IMG/VR virus record: IMGVR_UViG_3300014838_000038
Location: 1 to 40,440 of that record
Direction: 5' to 3' (one strand)
Length of the DNA stretch: 40,440 bases
Source: a virus
Part shown: positions 8,486 through 18,204 of the stretch, in pieces
How the letters are laid out: every line of letters begins with the position of its first letter
How positions within the stretch are numbered: position 1 is the first letter of the stretch
Notes under the pieces: generated by a model
What the model was told of the DNA's origin: nothing
What the model saw: only the letters and a program-made list of their open reading frames with translations
Databases searched by the model: none
Position numbers and translations under genes: made by a program

Positions 8486-11400
8486 TTACACATCAAATCG
8501 AATGAGAAAGTTCAATGGAAATACCCCTTGATTTTTGATCGGTGTTCCCAATTTAGCCACGGCCACCAAATCTGCTCCATTATACAAACCAATCGTGGTT
8601 ATATAGGGAACCAAATATGATGCTGATATATTTGTAATGGAAGCAGATATAGGTATATCATAGAAATATGGCAAAATCGTCCCAGGTTTGCCATTTCCTG
8701 TTTCTTGTGATAGATATGAGTATATCAAATCATAGGTATTTCTGCTAGAAATAAGAGTCTGTGAAGTTTGATAAGCTTCATAATTGTTTATGGTCAATAC
8801 ATTTGTAAAATATTTCCATAGTAAGTTCATATCCAAATAATCAGCAATACCGTCATCATTTATGTCCAATAGAGAATCGTATTCTTCAATCAAATCATTA
8901 ATTGCCGCTGGGGATGTAAATTTAGTGGAAACAGGCAGTATATTATTCAAGTACATCTTAAACAAACTAAATGATACAGAATCATCTGTTGTGTAAAAAG
9001 CCGATGGAGACACAAAATTTCCATACATATCTGTATAATTAAAATACTGCCACCACGCTTCATTTCCTGTGAATTTATAATTTATTAATCGTAGAAGTTT
9101 ATCACAATCATCAAAATTAAACACTCCATTATGATCCAAATCAAAATCCGAGTACGGTTCATATGTGTAAGATGTGGGATTTGTACTATAGTTAAATTCT
9201 CCTGGATTTGCCGTGCATATGATTTCTTTTTGATAACGTTTTAGGCTGTTATTAAATGTAATTTCGTATTTGGGATAAATATTTACAGGAGATTTAAATA
9301 TATGATCAAATATAGAACCGCTCGTTGATGTTATAATCTTGCCTGTCTGATAAAAAACATTACCAATATAATGTGTCTGATCATAATCGGTAAGATTGAA
9401 TATGTTAAAATTCCCACAAAGATTTTTTAGATATTGAATTTCATCCGGATAAAAATTTGTTGGAACAGTATTATTGTTATCCACGACTACTACAGGATTT
9501 CCTGTTATAATATTATCATCGTATAAGGAAAGACTGTATCCATAAAAATTATAAGGCTGTCCATAAATTTTATTGGTCTTATATTTTACATACGTATTCC
9601 AATTACCGATATTATCTTCTTGATATACATAAAACATTCCAACGTTTTGTGTTTCTTCCAAATCATCAAAGTTAAAAGGTTCCAAAAATGTATTATATAC
9701 ATAATCCGTTGTATACTCTGAAAAATATTTCGGACAAGATACTATAAGATTATTTCCCCATATATCAACGGAAGAACCAAACTTGTTTTGCAAAAATGCA
9801 TCATAATCTCCCGATATTCTACTTTGATTAAAAAAGAAAGATGAGGAAACAATAGTAGAGCCACTCTGTAGTGTGCAATTTTTATTTTCATATATATACA
9901 CCGCACCGTTTTTATAACATCCAGAACCCGTAAATTGATAAACAGTCCTATCAAAAGGTGCACCAACTGCTATCTTTATATCCGTTGAAGACGAACAATA
10001 AATTGAAACAGCCGTTCCAAAACCATCAACCGTATTTAAAAATGTATTACTTGGAAGAACAGGCAAGAAATTCAAATTATCTACTTGCTTTGTTGGGTTG
10101 AATTTTTGTGTCTGAACCCACTTACTACCTGACAATTCAAATAAATAAACACTTCCCGAACCAATGGTATCATCACCGTTTCCAACAACCAATTTATTGT
10201 AATTTTTATCCAATTTTAAGCATTTTCCAAATAATACATCATTGGGAATATTGCTTCCGGTAAGTTGTGAATGAAATGTATAACCTGTGTTTATGCTTCC
10301 TGAAAGCATATAAACACAACCATTATAAGAACTACTTATTGAACCAATCTGATATGTGTGAGGACAACCAATGGCTAAAAATTGGTCATTTATCGAAATA
10401 GCCCAGCCAAATGTTCCACTGCCTGTCTGATAGGAAGATGGTATTATAGAAGATGAAATGGCATATACAGGAGATGTGTATGAATTATTCAAATTATAAA
10501 TTTCTATTATGCTAGAATCTGTATATAGAACATTAGAACCGGATGGATAAATATATTGTGCATAAATTGAAGAAACTGCTGCCACATTTTCAATCAAGTC
10601 AACGGACCTTCCAAAATCAGAATTTAAAACAATCCTGGGTGCCGTTCCTGACGTATTAAACGTCTGTCGTACTAATGATTCATCATAAAAAAATTTATTA
10701 CTTAATTGAGAATTATAGATATAAACATCCACGCTTCCTGATGTTCCGAACAATTCAAAACAAGGATTTCCAATTAATGAAAATCTATCATTGATAGAAA
10801 CAGAATATCCCTTATTTCTGTTTATTATTGTAGAATTTGATGATGGAACTTTTTTATTGACATCATCAACATAAAATGAAAACATTGAGCTACTTGCTTT
10901 TAAATTTCCCATCCCATCGTCCGTAATTGTATAGGAAACAATACCAGTATCTTCATTGATTATTACGCTATTTTCTACGATTCTATCACCGTAAAATAGT
11001 TGAGGTATCGTAGCAACTTTAATTTTATCATACAGAACTCTGTTCTTATTGTCCAATAAAATATCCAAGTTATCCAGTCCAAGCATTTTTGTTGGATCTT
11101 TTATATCCGGATAATACAAATTTTTGTACTGATTATAAACAACTCTTTTATATGATTCATCAACATTCTGTTGTTCTGTAATGGGATTGAAGAGTATATT
11201 AGAATTTACTTTTACGCCTTCTTCAATATATACACTATCAGGCCAATGTTGTTCCAAGGCCAAAGAATAAGAAGATGCTGTTGGGTAATTTTTTACGGCT
11301 TGTACATAATAAGGAAGAAGAAAATAAGGATTTAAACTATTATTTATATTAGGAGTATACGATTCAAGAAATACAAATGTATCATCAACATCTGTTAAAA

Positions 11401-11533
11401 CATATTGGAGAGAACTAGATTCAGTTAATACCAAAGAACCACTTATTACATTAATGACAGAATTACAATAGTCATATAACCAATTTGGACCATAATCAAT
11501 GTATTCTCCACCAATAGCAATTGTATCACTCAT
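8486..11533 (-). CDS. Virion protein with predicted seven-bladed FG-GAP beta-propeller and dockerin-like repeats
   Basis: 1015 residues. Seven FG-GAP-like blades recur about every 65-80 residues, near residues 244, 311, 378, 441, 514, 591 and 671 (for example FGSSVDIWGNNLIVSCP and FGTAVSIY...IAVGAP). This fits an integrin-alpha-type propeller. Two Ca-binding dockerin/EF-hand-like loops follow, DLDHNGVFNFDD at about 802 and DINDDGIADYLD at about 888. The last 40 residues (YITTIGLYNGADLVAVAKL) closely match the C-terminus of the next upstream gene. The composition (Ser/Tyr/Asn rich, few Cys) is like the surrounding tail proteins. A role as a tail or fibre component binding host surface is inferred; no enzyme motif is seen. 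ATG preceded by ATATTTAT. Confidence 0.72.
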   Translation of the reverse strand: MSDTIAIGGEYIDYGPNWLYDYCNSVINVISGSLVLTESSSLQYVLTDVDDTFVFLESYTPNINNSLNPYFLLPYYVQAVKNYPTASSYSLALEQHWPDSVYIEEGVKVNSNILFNPITEQQNVDESYKRVVYNQYKNLYYPDIKDPTKMLGLDNLDILLDNKNRVLYDKIKVATIPQLFYGDRIVENSVIINEDTGIVSYTITDDGMGNLKASSSMFSFYVDDVNKKVPSSNSTIINRNKGYSVSINDRFSLIGNPCFELFGTSGSVDVYIYNSQLSNKFFYDESLVRQTFNTSGTAPRIVLNSDFGRSVDLIENVAAVSSIYAQYIYPSGSNVLYTDSSIIEIYNLNNSYTSPVYAISSSIIPSSYQTGSGTFGWAISINDQFLAIGCPHTYQIGSISSSYNGCVYMLSGSINTGYTFHSQLTGSNIPNDVLFGKCLKLDKNYNKLVVGNGDDTIGSGSVYLFELSGSKWVQTQKFNPTKQVDNLNFLPVLPSNTFLNTVDGFGTAVSIYCSSSTDIKIAVGAPFDRTVYQFTGSGCYKNGAVYIYENKNCTLQSGSTIVSSSFFFNQSRISGDYDAFLQNKFGSSVDIWGNNLIVSCPKYFSEYTTDYVYNTFLEPFNFDDLEETQNVGMFYVYQEDNIGNWNTYVKYKTNKIYGQPYNFYGYSLSLYDDNIITGNPVVVVDNNNTVPTNFYPDEIQYLKNLCGNFNIFNLTDYDQTHYIGNVFYQTGKIITSTSGSIFDHIFKSPVNIYPKYEITFNNSLKRYQKEIICTANPGEFNYSTNPTSYTYEPYSDFDLDHNGVFNFDDCDKLLRLINYKFTGNEAWWQYFNYTDMYGNFVSPSAFYTTDDSVSFSLFKMYLNNILPVSTKFTSPAAINDLIEEYDSLLDINDDGIADYLDMNLLWKYFTNVLTINNYEAYQTSQTLISSRNTYDLIYSYLSQETGNGKPGTILPYFYDIPISASITNISASYLVPYITTIGLYNGADLVAVAKLGTPIKNQGVFPLNFLIRFDV

Positions 11534-11538
11534 ATAAC

Positions 11539-11546
11539 TATAAATA
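11539..11546 (-). promoter_or_regulatory. Start-proximal TATTTATA element
   Basis: TATTTATA on the minus strand, 5 bases before the ATG at 11533. A little further upstream is TAAATTTG with a TTTG 22 bases before it, resembling the Bacteroidota TTTG/TAnnTTTG promoter pattern, which is suggestive but unproved. Confidence 0.4.
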
Positions 11547-11612
11547 TTCCAAATTTAAAGTTTATTGCGTCAATAAGTTCAAACACTATTTATTCTTAAT
11601 TGAAGAAAGACC

Positions 11613-12704
11613 TCAAAAATCGAGTCTTATCCTCAAAAGTAGCTCGTTCTGATTATTCTTCATAGTAGGCTGACTTAATTTAGCTACTGCAACCAATTCA
11701 TTTAGGTCATCATACAATCCGACTGTTGTAACATATGTCTGAGGATTTGCTACCATTGATGAAATTATATCACCCTGACTATAACTGCCAGATGGATCGT
11801 TTGTTTGATATGCAAATGTAGGATTATTTGAGAAATTAAAGTCTTGATTTTTCACTCTACAAAAATAATGGGTGGACGGAACAAATTCCGATTTTCGAAC
11901 ACGCATTTGAACATTAGCATTTATTATATTATTAGCAAACAAGTAATCATTTTTCGAAGAAGCAACAGATATACTTCCTGTGTTCCAACCGACTCCCACT
12001 AACGCGTTGATGGTACTAGCATTAAATATCATTACACCATTTCTAGGATAAAACAATCCAATTGCACCATAGCCACCGGAACCTGCTACGGTTTGGCCTG
12101 TTACACTATCAAATGAACCAGATATTATTTCATAAACAAGACTATTTGCTTGTTGCTGTGATGGAGACAGCAAAGGAAAATCATCTATAAAGGAAAATAG
12201 ACCATTTGAACCACTCAATGATATGTTCCATTGGCCCGGATCAATTTGTCCTGACATTAGTTGTGCGGAAAAATTAATGATGTATATGCTAGGAGATTCT
12301 ACATAGACATCTGTACTAACAGATCCTGTTCTAAACGAAAATAATCCATCAGGATTTCCTGTTCCCAATAAAACATTTCTATATTGTGAGTGTATTGTTT
12401 GTGTGTTAGGAACAGGACTACCTAAGAAAGATCCACTATTATTGGCATCACCATAAGAAACACTAAACATTAATTGTGGATCCGTTGCACTATTATTAAA
12501 AAGATTAGTATAATATAATCCATTAAGAACATCATATTGATTTCCACCAGGAGCAACTGTTTGGGTTTGTAAAGGCGATGTTAAAAGAGAAGATTGAGAA
12601 TAATAAACATTTCCATCAGGAAAAAATCCGCTGGAAATTTGATTTGTTTTTCCAACAATTATATCCGTTGATTCAAATGGTTGATATACTAAAAATGTTG
12701 CCAT
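11613..12704 (-). CDS. Tail/baseplate-associated virion protein
   Basis: 363 residues, beta-rich and rich in Ser, Asn and Gly, no signal peptide or membrane segment. It ends in YVTTVGLYDDLNELVAVAKL and then a basic LLLRIRLDF tail, the same C-terminal module as in the 1015-residue protein encoded next. The N-terminus (SSGFFPDGNVYYSQSSL) looks like a repeated start seen in large-phage structural proteins. The module shared by two adjacent genes suggests both dock to the same site of the virion. It lies in the late tail operon, 13 bases after the 211-residue gene. It ends with TGA rather than TAA. The precise role is not recognisable. Confidence 0.7.
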   Translation of the reverse strand: MATFLVYQPFESTDIIVGKTNQISSGFFPDGNVYYSQSSLLTSPLQTQTVAPGGNQYDVLNGLYYTNLFNNSATDPQLMFSVSYGDANNSGSFLGSPVPNTQTIHSQYRNVLLGTGNPDGLFSFRTGSVSTDVYVESPSIYIINFSAQLMSGQIDPGQWNISLSGSNGLFSFIDDFPLLSPSQQQANSLVYEIISGSFDSVTGQTVAGSGGYGAIGLFYPRNGVMIFNASTINALVGVGWNTGSISVASSKNDYLFANNIINANVQMRVRKSEFVPSTHYFCRVKNQDFNFSNNPTFAYQTNDPSGSYSQGDIISSMVANPQTYVTTVGLYDDLNELVAVAKLSQPTMKNNQNELLLRIRLDF

Positions 12705-12717
12705 ATCGTTAAATTAT

Positions 12718-13353
12718 TTAAGGTACCGTTACCGTTATTGGAATAGTATTTCCACCACCACTTTCATTTCCTATTATTGTCAATGTCGTTGATGTCGTAT
12801 TTTGTAAATTACTAGAAGGAATAAAAGCAAATTCCAAACCAATTAATGTTTGAGAATTAGCAGTATTAATATCTCCCGCAAACACCGCTGTGGTTCCTGA
12901 GCTAGCATTAACAGATGGAGCTTGTGTAGTTACAACAAGACTTCCTACAGCACTATTACCAAGAATAGCAGTGTATCCTAAATTAGAATTATAGTTTGCT
13001 GGTGTTGTCGATGGAGAAATAACCACTCTACCTGTGTATGTGTAACTTACCGTGATGCTTCCTTGGGATATTGTTATAGTTGGTATAAATGTTGTTCCTT
13101 CATCCAACGTAACCAATTTATATTTTAATGCTTGTGTCTCATCTGATACAGGTTCGAATACAGGAGTATTTACCAAAGCAATATCAGTTAATTGAGCCGA
13201 TGGAGCATTTGGATTAAACAATGAGTAATCAATTTCATCATCGGCTAAGGCAAACGATGTTATGTTAAGACTTCCATTTGTCGCCAATAATTGTCTACCT
13301 TTATTTGTTAAAACCGCATCTACAAATATTGAATTGTTATCTAAATATGACAT
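12718..13353 (-). CDS. Small tail/baseplate structural protein
   Basis: 211 residues. The start SYLDNNSIFVDAVLTNKGRQ followed by FALADDEIDYSLF is a pattern found in virion proteins of large myophages; the rest is Thr/Ser/Val-rich and predicted beta. No enzymatic motif is seen. It has one of the few clear Shine-Dalgarno sequences in the window (AAAGGA, 7 bases before ATG), a TATTTATT element 13 bases upstream and a TATAAATA box 40 bases upstream of the start, so it probably has its own late promoter and heads a unit with the two following large tail genes. The exact role is unknown. Confidence 0.72.
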   Translation of the reverse strand: MSYLDNNSIFVDAVLTNKGRQLLATNGSLNITSFALADDEIDYSLFNPNAPSAQLTDIALVNTPVFEPVSDETQALKYKLVTLDEGTTFIPTITISQGSITVSYTYTGRVVISPSTTPANYNSNLGYTAILGNSAVGSLVVTTQAPSVNASSGTTAVFAGDINTANSQTLIGLEFAFIPSSNLQNTTSTTLTIIGNESGGGNTIPITVTVP

Positions 13354-13366
13354 ATATCGTTCCTTT

Positions 13367-13374
13367 AATAAATA
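13367..13374 (-). promoter_or_regulatory. TATTTATT element upstream of the 211-residue gene
   Basis: Minus-strand TATTTATT 13 bases before the ATG at 13353, separated from it by the AAAGGA ribosome-binding site. A weaker member of the start-proximal set. Confidence 0.25.
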
Positions 13375-13392
13375 GTATCAAAATATCTTTTT

Positions 13393-13400
13393 TATTTATA
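13393..13400 (-). promoter_or_regulatory. T4-late-type TATAAATA box
   Basis: Minus-strand TATAAATA in the 84-base gap between two structural genes, 39 bases upstream of the ATG at 13353. In T4 this exact octamer is the late promoter recognised by gp55-containing polymerase, and a gp55-like gene is present at 33097-33990. A transcript would start about 10 bases further on and include the AAAGGA site. Confidence 0.5.
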
Positions 13401-13437
13401 TATTTTCTTTGTTAATGACATATATAAATTCATCCTT

Positions 13438-16400
13438 TTAGGGTGTTGTTCCACCAGTTCCAGCCACTCCAGCATTTACAACGACACTTGAACCACCCAA
13501 CCCTGTTGTATTAATACCAACGTTATTGCCTGATGTGCCTATCTGTGATGTGTTGACAACGCCACCAACCGTTGTTGATATAATAGGGCTTCTATTTGTT
13601 GTTCCCAAGTCATTAATAGTAGTTGTATTGGTTTCACGAGATTTCACAAACCAAGACGGTGCTTCAGCATATGTTATGGTAGTTGAAAAATTTGCAAATG
13701 ATTTTTTTCTAAATGGTATAAGCTTATGAACCAAACTGTGATAATAATTATATTTATAAAATGCATAATTTGCAGGAGCCGGAGCATTAAAAACTGAGCC
13801 AGTAGGTACCAAATCTATTTTTGTAAATATTCTTGATGACACATCTGTTAGATTAATACCATCCGTGTATCCGTTTTCTGCTGTATAATTCACCAAATAT
13901 GTAAAATATTGAATTCCATTATACTGGGTTATACCACTCAATGAATCAACAAAAACTCCCAATTGATAATCATCTGGAACATCTTTTATATTTGAAAATC
14001 CCGTATAAGTATTTTCTACATACGAATTATCATATGGATATTTTCTTGTAATTATATTATCGGATAGCAAATTAATAAAATTTGCACTGCTCTTCGGTTT
14101 AAATACTATATTGTCACTTAAAACACTTATGTTTTCCACGAATGGTGGGAGATTAGGTATCTTTGATCTTTCCAAAATTGTAGGCTCTATTAACAATCCA
14201 GTATAAATTTTATTTCGTGATGGTAAAATATTCGTCAGTGTATCAAAAATGCTTTTATCAACATATATGTTGTATATTGTAAACAATTCATTAAATAACA
14301 CTTTATATTTGTTAGCATAATTATAAAAATTATTACGAAGAGTTTGATAAGAAGTATATCGTGATGTAGATGTCCATCTATCATCCGGACAAGCTACCGA
14401 CGAAATGATATTGGTATTTCCATAGAAATTCAACATATCTGTATTTCTTTCATCCGTTGGAGCCAAGAAAATTCCCAAAATGTTCGTATCAGAATAGTAA
14501 TTTTCAGAATTTTTATTAGCTGTAGATTTATACGGTGATAATGTATCATTGAATCTGTTCTCTGAAATTTTATTTATCTTGATATTTTCAAGACGTGACG
14601 GACCCACTCCGCTGACATCATAAACAATTACCGTTTCAAAATTCATTGTCTGAAAAGGAAATACTGATACAGACTGAGACAAGCAAGAAGATGTGTTGAA
14701 AAATTGAACATAATTGCTTCCTGAAAAATTATACAATGATGCTGTTATAAGTGGGTATGTTATATTATCATTATAAACTTGATAACCATTTATAGAAAAT
14801 GAGGCGGTACTAATATCAATGGGCGGCGTCGATATAGAGAAATTAAACAATGAGTTTAATGAACTAGAAGATGGTAATCCATCATAATAAGAGTATATGT
14901 TTTTACTTTTTGTAAAAAATACATCATCAGATATAGGTGATGTATCATATGAAAATCTATCCATCACACCGATAAAATTGGAAATGGAATATCCAGGAAT
15001 TATAGAAGAAATATTAAAAAACTGTCCACCTGGTTGAAGAGAAGATTCTATATTACCAAAAATGTTGTAATTATTTATATCAAATATATCATTAAATGAT
15101 GATGAAAGATAGAAAGAATATTCATAACTATCCGTGTTCAATTCATCGCTTCTCTTGCATACGCAAATATCATATTGTGTTGGAATTACGCTTGGATCCA
15201 AAGTTTCTTCAAATTTTGAATTAATGGAATTCTGTCTAAATAAAATTCCTGTTATATCATTCGTAAACAAATTGAAAAATTCTGTTGTATATGAAAATGT
15301 ATTAGTTCCTTGGATAAGTATGACATATATGCTTCCCAATGTATCCGATTCCTTTATAAATCCCAAGGAAAAAACCTGATTACCATTACCATCATATTTT
15401 GAAAATAACTGAACTAAAGTATTATCGGAATAATTATCCGTATCTATCCAAAACTTAAAGTCAACTGAACTGTATGGACAGAATTGAAGTCCTTGTATAT
15501 TCACATATTCATTATTATTTCCAATAAATTCCAATAAATATATGTCTTCGGCTACTTCATTCCACGCACTTATATTCGGTTTGTTATACCCACCACCAAA
15601 TTCTTTTATTTGTATAAAATTTCGTGGAATTCCATAACAAGATAAAATATATCGTATGGATTCCTGAGTTCCTTTGGATTTATATATGATAGGCAAATTA
15701 CTTAAAATTCTCTTCCAAATTGTTTTTGTTTTATCATCCAAAGAAATTGCATATGAACCAGAAAAACTTGGTGAGGATATATTGGACAAATATGCAATAG
15801 CTACATCAGATTCATCAATATTTCCGGATAGACTTGGGGGAATATTAAATCCAAAAGAGTTCAATATACTGCTTAATAATCCACGATTAAGACCATCATC
15901 TACAGTATTACCTGTCTCTTTATATAAATAAAAATTAGAAACATAAATGTAAATATTATCAAAATGATGACCAATCATACCTAGAAACTTTAAATACTCA
16001 TCGTTATCAGTGTTTGTAGAAATAAATTCCGGTGTATTATTAATTAAACTATCACGGTTACTCTTATCGTATTGTGAAGCATTTATTTCCAAATTTGATA
16101 TGTAATTTGATGGTTGTGGATTAGGCAATCCAACATCTTCTGATTCAACAAACTGTTTAGTGTTTATATCATATGCAAAGTTATCATTAAGGTATTGCAT
16201 ATAAAGATAAGATTCATAAAAGTCAAAGGAACTTATGATATTATTTTGTTGTGTAACCGCATCGCTATATACATCTAGAACAATTGTATTATTAAATCCA
16301 TCTGCTTGTGTAAATGTTCCGGGTGTCTGACCACCATTCGATAAATTTATGAGATTTTGACCTAATAAAGCTAATTTTATTATCTTGTTTTCAAATATTT

Positions 16401-18168
16401 TAACACGAAGATATGCTGAAGAAAACACAACAAAATTAGAGAAATCTGTATAATCTATGTTAAACTTTTTTGTATTTTGAGATATCGAAATACTATTGTT
16501 TATATCAGATGATGCACTTAATTGTGTTGATGTATAATATGGAGTAGGTTTGGATACAGACGTTTCATCTTCTGTTACTATGGAAAAATTTGGCGGGGCC
16601 AATCTTATGCTCTGTGTAGCAACCGCTTGAGAAAAATTTACTTTTTGAAAAATAGGTTCTATTGAAATATTTATAACATTACAAGTAGTTCCTACATCAT
16701 AAGTACTATCTAGAGGATTTTGTAGTTTTACAACATATATTAGATTATTAGGGTCCGTATAATCTATATAAGAAATTAAAATAGGAGCAATATTTTCATT
16801 GTCGAAATGTAATGCATTTTTCAGAGGCGATTGAAACTTACTGATATAATCCGATTTTACAAATAGCTGGGATAATAAAAGAAAATTATTAAATAAATTT
16901 GTAAGAAAAGTTAAGGAATCCGAATAATATTGCATATACAACGGCGTAGAAGACGAATTTGCGTTAATATTTGTCAAAGTTAGCCAGCTATCTACAACAT
17001 ACACATTTATAGCATTTATTTGATTCAAAAATGATGTACTGTCGCCAAGAAATTCATAATTGAATTTCATAAAATCCAAAATATATTCTTGTATGCCTGT
17101 AAAACTTACCTGTTTTTTCCGTTTTGTATCATAATAAGACTCACCATAATATAATATATTAACCAAATTTGATAATTGTGTTGGTGTTTTAATATTCAAA
17201 AAAAGATACAATGAATTTAATTTATCGGTATTTTCCATCATCGCCGTGTCTATTGCGTCTATTGTATTGAAAGACGATAGATATGAAGACATTAATGAAT
17301 AAATTCTCTTATACAAAAATTTATCAGAATCTAATCCCAAAAACTCCACATTAGATTTTAATGTATCTGGGTCTATAACATCTAAGAAATTTATCTTAAC
17401 ACCACAATTCGTGTACATATTATTGTAAACATATAACGTTGATGGAAATGAATCATCCGAAGCATCTATTACAATTTGTCCAGCAGAAGATTTAAATATG
17501 ATATTTTTTGTATAAGCTATACCACCAGCATATAATGCCCCGTCTGTAGTTTGACTAAACGCAACTTGATCAAAATTATTTGCTACATTGATTGTGTATA
17601 CAATTCCTTTTGATAACGTAATTTCTATTGATCCACTTAAAAATATTTGTTGTCCGTTAAAGGAAAGAGATATTGTATCCGTTACATTTTCCTGAGTAAA
17701 ATTTGGTGACAATTGTATTTCTGTCCGTGAATTACTTACAGCCTTTATTGTTAGAGGAGAATCAACAGAAAATAATTCTATGACAGGGCTGACAAGCACA
17801 TAAAAAACATCCGATGATATGCTTCCAACGTTATCTATTGCTGTAGATAGGTCAAACAATACATTTTTTTCTGTATCTTGTATGAAGTTATTCTTATAAT
17901 AAGAAAATTGATCCAAAAAGGAATTGCCATCTATATCTTTATAAATGTATTGAATTAATTGCTTATTAAACGACCCCGTCAATACATTAAATGTTATATT
18001 TTCTTCATTGGTGTCAAATAAACCAAAATATATTTTACTATTCTCATCATCTCCAAAAAACAATTCCGTAGAAGAAGAAAGGGATACGGACGCGCTTTGA
18101 AATGCAGACAAATAACTTAACGAATTGATTTGATTTGGGGTTTCTTCTAATATGTTAAAAGATATCAT
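13438..18168 (-). CDS. Giant baseplate/tail protein, candidate T4 gp7 / P2 gpI counterpart with LamG-like insert
   Basis: 1576 residues, the largest gene in the window. Near residue 820 it has LPIIYKSKGTQESIRYIL followed by YGIP, resembling the KGT...AL...G signature of P2 tail protein I, whose T4 counterpart in the wedge is gp7 (1032 residues). It lies in the same cluster as gp6- and gp25-like genes, which supports a wedge role. Just after it, about 870-1010, is a concanavalin/LamG-like beta-sandwich (for example FCPYSSVDFKFWID). The N-terminal 800 residues are Ser/Asn/Tyr-rich, and the C-terminal 60 are a Gly/Val/Thr low-complexity tail. No membrane or signal segment. Baseplate wedge is an inference from one motif plus position; tail structural protein is safer. 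Confidence 0.68.
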   Translation of the reverse strand: MISFNILEETPNQINSLSYLSAFQSASVSLSSSTELFFGDDENSKIYFGLFDTNEENITFNVLTGSFNKQLIQYIYKDIDGNSFLDQFSYYKNNFIQDTEKNVLFDLSTAIDNVGSISSDVFYVLVSPVIELFSVDSPLTIKAVSNSRTEIQLSPNFTQENVTDTISLSFNGQQIFLSGSIEITLSKGIVYTINVANNFDQVAFSQTTDGALYAGGIAYTKNIIFKSSAGQIVIDASDDSFPSTLYVYNNMYTNCGVKINFLDVIDPDTLKSNVEFLGLDSDKFLYKRIYSLMSSYLSSFNTIDAIDTAMMENTDKLNSLYLFLNIKTPTQLSNLVNILYYGESYYDTKRKKQVSFTGIQEYILDFMKFNYEFLGDSTSFLNQINAINVYVVDSWLTLTNINANSSSTPLYMQYYSDSLTFLTNLFNNFLLLSQLFVKSDYISKFQSPLKNALHFDNENIAPILISYIDYTDPNNLIYVVKLQNPLDSTYDVGTTCNVINISIEPIFQKVNFSQAVATQSIRLAPPNFSIVTEDETSVSKPTPYYTSTQLSASSDINNSISISQNTKKFNIDYTDFSNFVVFSSAYLRVKIFENKIIKLALLGQNLINLSNGGQTPGTFTQADGFNNTIVLDVYSDAVTQQNNIISSFDFYESYLYMQYLNDNFAYDINTKQFVESEDVGLPNPQPSNYISNLEINASQYDKSNRDSLINNTPEFISTNTDNDEYLKFLGMIGHHFDNIYIYVSNFYLYKETGNTVDDGLNRGLLSSILNSFGFNIPPSLSGNIDESDVAIAYLSNISSPSFSGSYAISLDDKTKTIWKRILSNLPIIYKSKGTQESIRYILSCYGIPRNFIQIKEFGGGYNKPNISAWNEVAEDIYLLEFIGNNNEYVNIQGLQFCPYSSVDFKFWIDTDNYSDNTLVQLFSKYDGNGNQVFSLGFIKESDTLGSIYVILIQGTNTFSYTTEFFNLFTNDITGILFRQNSINSKFEETLDPSVIPTQYDICVCKRSDELNTDSYEYSFYLSSSFNDIFDINNYNIFGNIESSLQPGGQFFNISSIIPGYSISNFIGVMDRFSYDTSPISDDVFFTKSKNIYSYYDGLPSSSSLNSLFNFSISTPPIDISTASFSINGYQVYNDNITYPLITASLYNFSGSNYVQFFNTSSCLSQSVSVFPFQTMNFETVIVYDVSGVGPSRLENIKINKISENRFNDTLSPYKSTANKNSENYYSDTNILGIFLAPTDERNTDMLNFYGNTNIISSVACPDDRWTSTSRYTSYQTLRNNFYNYANKYKVLFNELFTIYNIYVDKSIFDTLTNILPSRNKIYTGLLIEPTILERSKIPNLPPFVENISVLSDNIVFKPKSSANFINLLSDNIITRKYPYDNSYVENTYTGFSNIKDVPDDYQLGVFVDSLSGITQYNGIQYFTYLVNYTAENGYTDGINLTDVSSRIFTKIDLVPTGSVFNAPAPANYAFYKYNYYHSLVHKLIPFRKKSFANFSTTITYAEAPSWFVKSRETNTTTINDLGTTNRSPIISTTVGGVVNTSQIGTSGNNVGINTTGLGGSSVVVNAGVAGTGGTTP

Positions 18169-18204
18169 AAATTACTAGCAATATATATCAAATGTTCTAA
18201 AATC

